From Asticcacaulis excentricus CB 48 (GTDB lineage: Bacteria; Pseudomonadota; Alphaproteobacteria; Caulobacterales; Caulobacteraceae): DNA of 64,000 nucleotides. The notes beneath the pieces were generated by a model. That model saw only the letters and a list, made by a program, of their open reading frames with translations. It had not been told where the DNA came from and did not search any database. Below, in pieces: positions 57,563 to 64,000 of the stretch. The position numbers were made by a program, and so were the translations under genes. The first letter of the stretch is position 1. Each line of letters begins with the position of its first letter. The DNA is taken from positions 96,347 through 160,346 of the forward strand of contig NC_014819.1 in NCBI RefSeq assembly GCF_000175215.2, read 5' to 3'.

Positions 57563-60500
57563 TTACAGGCCTTCGCCGTGTACCTCCCTGTTGGGGGCTG
57601 GCCTGTTCTTCTCAAGCGTCTTCTCCTTGCCGTGCACGATGCGATAGAGCGCCGGCAGGATCAGCAGAGTGAGGATGGTCGAGGAGACAATGCCGCCGAT
57701 GACGACCGTAGCGAGCGGACGCTGCACTTCGGAACCGGCACCGACGTTGAAGGCCATCGGCACGAAGCCCAGCGAAGCCACCAGCGCCGTCATCATCACC
57801 GGACGCAGACGGGTCAGCGCCCCTTCGATGATGGCATCGTCCAGCAACTTGCCTTCGGCTCTCAGCGACTTGATGAAGGTCAGCATCACCACGCCGTTGA
57901 GCACCGCCACACCGGATAGGGCGATAAAGCCCACCCCCGCAGAGATAGAGAGCGGAATATCCCGTATGGCCAGAGCCACGATCCCCCCTGTCAAGGCCAG
58001 CGGCACACCCGAGAACACGATCAGTGCGTCCTCCATAGTGCCGAACAGCATGAAGAGCAGACCGATGATCAGGATCAGCGCGATCGGCACGACGATCTGG
58101 AGGCGCTTGGCCGCCGAGGTCATCTGTTCGAACGTGCCGCCGTAGTTCACCCAATAGCCTTCCGGCAGCTTGACCTGCGCCCCGACCTTGTCTTGCAGGG
58201 TCGTAACGAAGGTGCCGAGGTCGGCGCCACGGACGTTGGCCGTGACCACGACGCGGCGCTTGCCCTGTTCGCGGCTGATTTGGTTGGGACCATTGATCAT
58301 CTCGATATGCGCCACATCCTGAAGCGGGATGAAGCTCGCACCGGTCATGCCCTCTGCAGAGTCCCCGTCATTGCTGACCGGGATGCGCAGGCGGCCGATC
58401 TCGGCGAGGTTGGCGCGCTGGGTTTCCGGCAGACGCACAATCACATTAAAACGGCGGTCGCCTTCGAAAATTTGGCCCGCTTCGGTGCCGCCCAGAGCCG
58501 TGGACACCACGTCCTGCACGTCGCCTATGCTGAGACCCAGACGCGCCATGGCGGTGCGATCCGGCGTGATCTGCAGCATGGGCAGGCCCGAAACCTGTTC
58601 CACGCGAACGTCCTCAGCACCGGGGATCGTCTTCATCACCTTCTGGATGTCATTGCCGGTCTTCAGCAACTGATCGAGATCGTCGCCGAAGATTTTGACG
58701 GCCACGTCCGAGCGTACACCGGAGATAAGCTCGTTGAAGCGCATCTGGATGGGCTGGGTGAACTCGTAGTTATTACCGGGAATTTCCTCGACCGCCTTCT
58801 GCATGCGTTCGACGAGGCTGTTCTTAGGCTCGTTCGGATTCGGCCACTTCTTGCGGTCTTTCAGGATCACAAAGGTGTCGGCCACGGAGGGCGGCATGGG
58901 GTCCGTCGCCACTTCAGCGGTACCGATCTTGGCGAAGACACGTTCCACTTCCGGGAACTTTTTAAGTCGCGCCTCGACGGCGGCCTGCATATGGATCGAC
59001 TGCGTCAGGCTGGTGCCCGGGATACGCATGGCGTGCAGCGCCACATCGCCCTCATCCAGTTGCGGGATGAACTCCGCCCCCAGGCGCGTGGCCAGGAAGC
59101 CGGACAGGACGACCAGTACGATGGCAATGCCGACCAAGGCGTAGCGCGCCTTGATGGCCAGCTTCAGAATGGGCTCGTAGACCTTACGGGCCCCGCGCAT
59201 GACGAAGCTTTCCTTTTCCTGCACCTTGCCCGTGACGAACATCGCCACAGCGGCCGGAACAAAGGTCAGGGACAGCACCAGAGCCGCGGCCAGAGCCATG
59301 ACGACGGTGGCCGCCATCGGGTGGAACATCTTGCCCTCGACGCCCGAGAGCGCGAAGATAGGGAAGTAAACGATGGTGATGATCAGCACGCCGAACAGAG
59401 ACGGCTTGATGACTTCCGTCGAGGCCTTTGAGGCCAGAGCGAAGCGTTCGTCGCGCGTCAGAAGCCGCCCGTGGTGGTGTTGCGCCTCGGCAAAGCGCCG
59501 CAGACAGTTTTCCATGATGATGACGGCGCCATCGACGATCAGACCGAAGTCGAGCGCCCCCAGCGACATCAGGTTACCCGAGACCTTATTCTCGACCATG
59601 CCCGTGATGGTCATCAGCATGGCCACCGGGATAACCATGGCTGTGATGATGGCCGCGCGGATATTGCCGAGCAGCAGGAACAGGATGACGATGACCAGCA
59701 GCGCGCCTTCGGCGAGGTTCTTTTCAATCGTCTGGATGGTGCGTTCGACCAGCGTCGTGCGGTCATAGACCGATACCGCCGACACGCCTTCCGGCAGAGA
59801 CTTGTTGGCCGCTGCGAGCTTTTCCGAGACGGCTTTTGCCACGGTACGCGAGTTCTCGCCGATCAGCATATTGACCGTGGCGACCACGACCTCCTTGCCG
59901 TTCTGCGTGGCCGCGCCCGTCCGCAGTTCTTCGCCCAAAAGCACGTCGGCGACATCGGCGATGCGGATGGGCACGCCCATACGCGTCTGGACGACGATTT
60001 GCTTCAGATCTTCGATCGTGTTGGCCTGGCCGGGGACACGGACGAGGAACTGCTCGCCGCTCTTTTCGACATAGCCCGCGCCTCGGTTGCTGTTGTTGGT
60101 CTCCAGCGCCTTGATGACATCGGCCATCGTCAGGCTGTAGGCCGACAGACGCTCAGGGAACGGCGTCACATGGTATTGACGTTCAAACCCGCCGATGGTG
60201 TTGACTTCGGTCACGCCCGGCGTGTTGCGCAGTTGCGGGCGGATGACCCAGTCCTGCAGCGTGCGCAGATCTTCCGGGGTATAGGCCGTTCCGTCAGCCT
60301 TGCGGGCATCGGGTTTGGCTTCGACCGTATACATGAAGATTTCACCGAGGCCGGTCGAGATCGGCCCCAGTTGCGGCTCCGATCCGGCCGGTAGCTGGCT
60401 CCTCACCGACTGTACCCGCTCGTTGACGAGCTGACGGGCAAAGTAGATGTCCGTGCCTTCCTTGAAGACGACCGTGACTTGCGACAGGCCATAACGCGAG

Positions 60501-60754
60501 ATAGAGCGCGTATATTGCAGGCCGGGCAGACCGGCTATGGCCGTTTCCACCGGGAAGGTGATGCGCTGTTCGGCCTCAAGGGGCGAATATCCAGGCGCTT
60601 CGGTGTTGATCTGAACCTGCACATTGGTGATGTCGGGCACGGCATCGATGGGCAGGCGGGTGAAGTTATAGACGCCGAGGGCCGACAGGGCCAGCACGAC
60701 GATCATGACGATCCAGCGGTGCCGAATCGACTGCGCGATGATTTTTTCAAGCAT
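57563..60754 (-). CDS. czcA: Heavy-metal RND pump (CzcA-type, Zn/Cd/Co)
   Basis: A 1063-residue inner-membrane proton antiporter of the HME-RND group. LIVDGAVIIMENCLRRFAEAQHHH near residues 405-425 is the CzcA-type form of membrane segment 4, followed by a His cluster. RND repeats, including LGNIRAAIITAMVIPVAML and the late VAVLNGVVMLTFI, are intact. It exports divalent Zn, Cd and Co from the periplasm or cytosol. It follows czcB by 11 bp in the czcCBA order. Confidence 0.94.
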   Translation of the reverse strand: MLEKIIAQSIRHRWIVMIVVLALSALGVYNFTRLPIDAVPDITNVQVQINTEAPGYSPLEAEQRITFPVETAIAGLPGLQYTRSISRYGLSQVTVVFKEGTDIYFARQLVNERVQSVRSQLPAGSEPQLGPISTGLGEIFMYTVEAKPDARKADGTAYTPEDLRTLQDWVIRPQLRNTPGVTEVNTIGGFERQYHVTPFPERLSAYSLTMADVIKALETNNSNRGAGYVEKSGEQFLVRVPGQANTIEDLKQIVVQTRMGVPIRIADVADVLLGEELRTGAATQNGKEVVVATVNMLIGENSRTVAKAVSEKLAAANKSLPEGVSAVSVYDRTTLVERTIQTIEKNLAEGALLVIVILFLLLGNIRAAIITAMVIPVAMLMTITGMVENKVSGNLMSLGALDFGLIVDGAVIIMENCLRRFAEAQHHHGRLLTRDERFALASKASTEVIKPSLFGVLIITIVYFPIFALSGVEGKMFHPMAATVVMALAAALVLSLTFVPAAVAMFVTGKVQEKESFVMRGARKVYEPILKLAIKARYALVGIAIVLVVLSGFLATRLGAEFIPQLDEGDVALHAMRIPGTSLTQSIHMQAAVEARLKKFPEVERVFAKIGTAEVATDPMPPSVADTFVILKDRKKWPNPNEPKNSLVERMQKAVEEIPGNNYEFTQPIQMRFNELISGVRSDVAVKIFGDDLDQLLKTGNDIQKVMKTIPGAEDVRVEQVSGLPMLQITPDRTAMARLGLSIGDVQDVVSTALGGTEAGQIFEGDRRFNVIVRLPETQRANLAEIGRLRIPVSNDGDSAEGMTGASFIPLQDVAHIEMINGPNQISREQGKRRVVVTANVRGADLGTFVTTLQDKVGAQVKLPEGYWVNYGGTFEQMTSAAKRLQIVVPIALILIIGLLFMLFGTMEDALIVFSGVPLALTGGIVALAIRDIPLSISAGVGFIALSGVAVLNGVVMLTFIKSLRAEGKLLDDAIIEGALTRLRPVMMTALVASLGFVPMAFNVGAGSEVQRPLATVVIGGIVSSTILTLLILPALYRIVHGKEKTLEKNRPAPNREVHGEGL

Positions 60755-60765
60755 GATGATTCACC

Positions 60766-61788
60766 CTAGTGCTCATGCTCGGCGCCGGACTTGGCGATAT
60801 CGGCACGGATGAGAAACGCGCCTTTGGTGACGATGGTCTCGCCGCCTTGAAGTCCGCCGGTGATTTCGACCATGCGGGCCGACTGGCGACCGACCTGGAC
60901 CGGGACCGCCGTATAGGTGGTGCCGTTTTTGACGAAGATCACTTGCTTTTCCTCCAGGGTCTGGAGCGCGTCGACCGGAACCGCGATGTTTGCGGGTGTC
61001 TGAGTCGTGACGAACTGGCCCTCAATCGCCATGCCTGGACGCAGATCTTCCGCGGCGGATGCCGGCAGCTTGACAATCGCCGTCAGGGTTTGGGTGCGCG
61101 GATCGACCGAGGGCAGCATGGACGAGACGGTGGCGGTGATCACCTTGCCGCCCAGGGTCTTGATGGTGACCGTCTGCCCGGAGCGCACCGATTCGGCGTC
61201 ACGCGGGAACAGGTAGAACGAGGCCTGGATGGCGTTCGAGCTGGCGATCACATACATGGCGCGTTCGCCGGCGGTGATGTCGCCGACATTGGCGTTCTTC
61301 TCGATGATCGTGCCGGAAATGCCGGCTGGAACCGAATAGGTCTGCAGGCTCTCGCTCGATTCGACACGCGCCAGGGTCTGGCCTTTGCTGACCTTTTGGC
61401 CCAGTTGCGCGGTCATCGACATGATGCGGCCCGGATACCAGGCACGCACCTCGCCGCGACCTTCCGGTGCGATTTCGACACGGCCCGCAATGGTTACGGT
61501 TTCGTCGATATTCCCGGGACCGGCAACACCGATTTCAACCCCGCCGGCCTTGGCGGCTTCATCGGTCATGGTCGTCTTTTCGACACCGGCTTCTTCGCCG
61601 TGACCTTCTTCACCGCCTTCGGCGCCGTGACCATGGCCGTCACCCTCGCCTTCGGCCTTAGGCGCTTCAGCCGCGGGCTTTTCCGCAGCCGGGGCTTCCG
61701 GCTTTTTCCCGCAGGCTGACAGCATAACCAGACCGGCAACGCCGGCCAGCAGCAGTGAGCGCGAAAGATACGTATTCAACGACGTCAT
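60766..61788 (-). CDS. czcB: RND periplasmic adaptor (CzcB-type), lipoprotein
   Basis: A 340-residue membrane-fusion lipoprotein (lipobox MLSACGKK). A His/Gly/Glu-rich segment (about 45-70, GDGHGHGAEGGEEGHGEE) can bind divalent metal. The adaptor barrel has VEIGVAGPGNIDETVTIAGRV and YPGRIMSMTAQLGQKVSKGQ. It has a short His tail (AEHEH). It bridges CzcA and CzcC. Its ATG overlaps the stop of the small lipoprotein gene (TAATG). Confidence 0.92.
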   Translation of the reverse strand: MTSLNTYLSRSLLLAGVAGLVMLSACGKKPEAPAAEKPAAEAPKAEGEGDGHGHGAEGGEEGHGEEAGVEKTTMTDEAAKAGGVEIGVAGPGNIDETVTIAGRVEIAPEGRGEVRAWYPGRIMSMTAQLGQKVSKGQTLARVESSESLQTYSVPAGISGTIIEKNANVGDITAGERAMYVIASSNAIQASFYLFPRDAESVRSGQTVTIKTLGGKVITATVSSMLPSVDPRTQTLTAIVKLPASAAEDLRPGMAIEGQFVTTQTPANIAVPVDALQTLEEKQVIFVKNGTTYTAVPVQVGRQSARMVEITGGLQGGETIVTKGAFLIRADIAKSGAEHEH

Positions 61789-61997
61789 TAGTGTGCGTCC
61801 TTCTCGCCTGAGGCGTGAGCATGGCCGTCTTCGGCTTCGGTGTGCGAAGCGCTGGCTTCATTGACTTCGGCGGCTGCGGCCTGTTCGTCCTTGGCTGGCG
61901 GATCGCTCGGCTTCTCACCGCACGCGGCGAGCGACAGGAAACCGACCGCGGTGGCAGCGACGATCAAACGGGAAACTGTCTGGGTTTTGGAGATCAT
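61788..61997 (-). CDS. Small His/Asp-rich lipoprotein between czcC and czcB
   Basis: A ~69-residue lipoprotein from the ATG at 61997 (MISKTQTVSRLIVAATAVGF), lipobox SLAACGEK. The mature peptide is acidic and His-bearing (SHTEAEDGHAHASGEKDAH), suiting weak binding of Zn or Co. It is translationally coupled to czcB. A start 12 codons earlier is possible. No named family known to me. Confidence 0.65.
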   Translation of the reverse strand: MISKTQTVSRLIVAATAVGFLSLAACGEKPSDPPAKDEQAAAAEVNEASASHTEAEDGHAHASGEKDAH

Positions 61998-62086
61998 GGA
62001 TACAGTCCTTTTGAGCACGCCCTCGGCCGACACAGCGGCAACGAAAAGGCGCGAGATTGTTTGAGACTTTGGGCGTACGCGGACCC

Positions 62087-63397
62087 TTACGGGTTGGTGC
62101 TATCCGTCGGAATCAGGGGGACCCACTGGCCGGCCAAGCGATCGCGTCCGGCCTTCTCGACCTGGAACGATTTCAGCACCTCGACACGACGGGCCTTGGC
62201 CTCAATGAGGGTCTGTTGCGCACCGATGACATCGCGGTAGGTGAAGCCGCCGCGCGCGAAACCCTCACGGACCTGAGACACAGCCTTTTCGGCCTGCGGG
62301 ATCACCTCGGCCTCAATTCGCTTCGCCTCTTGCGCCAGATTGTTCATCCGGATGGTCGCGGCTGCGATATCGCGCTGGCGGAAACGCTCCGCCACTTCGA
62401 TATCAGCCGACGCGGCTTCAGCTTCAGCTCGTGTGCGGTCGATATTGCCCTGATTGTTGTTGAAGCGATTCAGCGGGATCGACCCACCGACGAGAAAAGC
62501 CGCCGACCCGTCCGCGCGGAAATATCGGATACCCGCCGAGAAGGTTGGGTCCTGAACGCGACGGGTGGTTTCAACCCGAATCTGCGCGGTTGAAGCGCGT
62601 TGACGGGCACGCAGAGCTTCGATGTCGGGCGTTTCCATCAGGTTCGGCTCGGCATTCAGCGCACTGGTGTTTTCCAGAGAGGCCGCGTCGAGCGTGAAGT
62701 CGGCCCCGCCGCCCCAGAGGGCAGCCAGTTGCAGTTTCAGTTGGCGCGCCTTGGCTTCGGCCTGATCGACCGCGATCCTTGCGTTCGCGACTTCCGTATC
62801 CGACAGCGAACCGGCAAACAGCGGATCACGGGCGGCGCTCACGCGACGGCTGATTTCTGCATGCGATTGCTCGGCCAGTTTGAGACGTTCGCGCGCCACA
62901 CCGATTTCGGCTTCGGCGGCCACCGCTTCAATCCAAAGGGCCTGGGCCGTATTCATCGCTTCCCAGGTCCGGGCACGGCCTTCAGCGCGGACCAGTTCCT
63001 TCTCCGCCGCCGCCGCGCCGACGCGCGCCTGGCGCTTCGGCTTGCGTTCCATCTCTTGTTGGTAGGTCAGCGTGAATTCCGCGGAATTCAGACCGTTATA
63101 GGGATTGGAGCCCAGGAAGTTTTCGGCGTCGATGCCGACCGTAGGGTTCGGACGGACACCGGCTTGGCGGATATTGGCGTCAGCCGCCGCCAGACGACGA
63201 TTTGTCGCGGTGACGGTCGGGTCCGCAGTGCCCGCGCGCGTCATGGCCTCGGCCAGCGACAAGGGCACGGATTGAGTCGTAGCGGTCGTTTGGGCCGCGG
63301 CCCAGAACGGGGTGGCCACCATCAGGCAGGCCGCGATCAGACCCGCGGATGCGAGTTGTCGCTTTGCGCGGTTACCGCGCATATGGGGGGATTTCAT
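62087..63397 (-). CDS. czcC: TolC-family outer-membrane factor (CzcC-type)
   Basis: A 436-residue outer-membrane channel with a signal peptide. Two OEP repeats are visible (SLAEAMTRAGTADPTVTATNRRL and, later, RFRQRDIAAATIRMNNLAQEAKRIE) with helical heptads between. GIDAENFLGSNPYNGL is close to the CzcC-type region. It completes the czcCBA pump. It follows the His-rich exported gene by ~65 bp. Confidence 0.9.
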   Translation of the reverse strand: MKSPHMRGNRAKRQLASAGLIAACLMVATPFWAAAQTTATTQSVPLSLAEAMTRAGTADPTVTATNRRLAAADANIRQAGVRPNPTVGIDAENFLGSNPYNGLNSAEFTLTYQQEMERKPKRQARVGAAAAEKELVRAEGRARTWEAMNTAQALWIEAVAAEAEIGVARERLKLAEQSHAEISRRVSAARDPLFAGSLSDTEVANARIAVDQAEAKARQLKLQLAALWGGGADFTLDAASLENTSALNAEPNLMETPDIEALRARQRASTAQIRVETTRRVQDPTFSAGIRYFRADGSAAFLVGGSIPLNRFNNNQGNIDRTRAEAEAASADIEVAERFRQRDIAAATIRMNNLAQEAKRIEAEVIPQAEKAVSQVREGFARGGFTYRDVIGAQQTLIEAKARRVEVLKSFQVEKAGRDRLAGQWVPLIPTDSTNP

Positions 63398-63462
63398 TGG
63401 AATGCTCGTAAAAGGTCTAAGACAGACGGCACACGGGCCGTTCAGGCGTCAGTAGAGTCCGA

Positions 63463-63873
63463 TTACGCGCGCGGAGGGTGGAAGGGCATAGCCGGGGCAC
63501 GGCCAGTCAACGGCAAGGCTTCGCCGCTTTGAAGCCCGGCGTCAGCCAGGTTCAGACGGACACTAAGCTCATGTGCGCCCGCGGCCAGGCCTTGAGAGAC
63601 CTCGCCGGAATTGTGATGGTGGTGATGGATAGCGAGGATGTCGTTTGGGACGGGCTCTTCCGACCGCAAGTGTCCTTGGCATTCGCCCCCCTTGTCGACG
63701 CAGGAGGCAACCCAACCTCCATCAACCGTTTGCTGGTCGCCCGCGACCTGGTGCTCCAAAACCTGAACACTCGCATGCGCCGACGCAAAGCCGGACAGCA
63801 TGACAGCCACCACGCAGAGCAGGGTGCTGAAAGCCGAAAGGCGAGACATCAATGTGCGCTGTGCGTGCATCAT
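63463..63873 (-). CDS. His-rich exported protein at head of czc operon (CzcI-like position)
   Basis: A ~130-residue exported protein. The signal peptide is LSAFSTLLCVVAVMLSGFASAHA; the start may be the Met at 63849 rather than 63873. The mature part has two cysteines (ASCVDKGGEC) and a run of five histidines (IHHHHHNSGE), likely metal ligands. Its position before czcC recalls CzcI/CnrC-leader proteins of Cupriavidus, but similarity is not evident. It may sense or buffer periplasmic metal. Confidence 0.65.
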   Translation of the reverse strand: MMHAQRTLMSRLSAFSTLLCVVAVMLSGFASAHASVQVLEHQVAGDQQTVDGGWVASCVDKGGECQGHLRSEEPVPNDILAIHHHHHNSGEVSQGLAAGAHELSVRLNLADAGLQSGEALPLTGRAPAMPFHPPRA

Positions 63874-64000
63874 ACCGGTGATATTCGAGTGGTTGCGTAA
63901 ACATATAATGAATGCTGACCGAATGTGAAGGTGTTATCTTATACCTCTAGCCACAATGACCATTATATTATGACTTCATCTACAAGGAAGGGTTTGGTTT

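Noticed and set aside
58193..59431. 412-residue plus-strand open frame
   Set aside because: Antisense to czcA; His/Arg/Asp-rich shadow composition, no ribosome site, and the opposite strand is clearly coding.
60769..61719. 316-residue plus-strand open frame
   Set aside because: Antisense to czcB; no family resemblance and no start signal.
1..64000. CRISPR array
   Set aside because: No regularly spaced direct repeats of CRISPR length were seen; the repeats found are single dyads or paired short motifs.
1..64000. tRNA or rRNA genes
   Set aside because: No cloverleaf-like segment with a conserved T-loop and no rRNA-like sequence was noticed; a covariance search would be decisive.

Overview
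The window looks like a stretch of a large conjugative plasmid or integrative element from an alphaproteobacterium. A Ros/MucR-type regulator, a family largely confined to Alphaproteobacteria, an F-type TraG fragment at the left edge and several mobile elements point that way. Caulobacterales or Sphingomonadales is plausible, but I cannot place it further from sequence alone.

Layout. 0-6 kb: the 3' part of a TraG-like mating gene, then small plasmid-type genes (a two-segment membrane protein, a SpoIIAA-like protein, two Xre regulators, MucR, a DnaQ-type exonuclease, an HU-like protein). 6.1-17.9 kb: a defence island, by eye richer in A+T than the metal genes. Its plus-strand operon runs GIY-YIG protein, DGQHR-domain protein, cysteine desulfurase, DUF4007 protein, large P-loop ATPase, PAPS-reductase-like enzyme. 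The last four match the SspA-B-C-D genes of a DNA phosphorothioation system. Convergent to it lies a tightly coupled minus-strand operon: a DUF262 protein, a Ser/Thr kinase and a ~70-residue protein. 17.9-22 kb: a Tn3-family transposase with a resolvase that appears to have lost catalytic residues.

22-27.3 kb: an arsenic operon (arsR, arsC, acr3, an arsC-arsH fusion, an arsC-arsN fusion) ending in a frameshifted porin. 27.4-30.7 kb: a MerR-controlled Zn/Cd-type P-ATPase with two small Cys-containing envelope proteins. 30.97-32.40 kb: a complete IS256-family element with an 8-bp target duplication. 32.5-38 kb: copper genes copB, copA, an acyltransferase, a DUF2231 protein and a CusF-like protein, divergent from a cnrY-cnrX-cnrH-like sigma-factor cassette (38.1-39.4 kb) and a flgC copy with one in-frame stop. 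40-48 kb: a cusCBA-type Cu/Ag efflux operon with CusF-like and small envelope proteins. 48.3-51.1 kb: CsoR and a Cu P-ATPase. 51.4-53.8 kb: a second acyltransferase, a DUF305 protein and a broken flavoprotein. 53.8-63.9 kb: a minus-strand Zn/Cd/Co block: P-ATPase, CDF transporter and czcCBA.

The metal genes form layered efflux: P-ATPases move metal from cytosol to periplasm, CDF and RND pumps export it, CopA oxidises Cu(I), and CusF-like and small His/Met/Cys proteins carry or buffer periplasmic metal. Control appears to come from ArsR, MerR, CsoR and the CnrYXH-like cassette. The point most deserving a second look is the phosphorothioation island, with its GIY-YIG and DGQHR genes and the adjacent DUF262-kinase-small-protein operon. 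A family of small envelope proteins sharing an SPxPxDxxYKIV-like motif, one beside each RND or CDF cluster, is the second.
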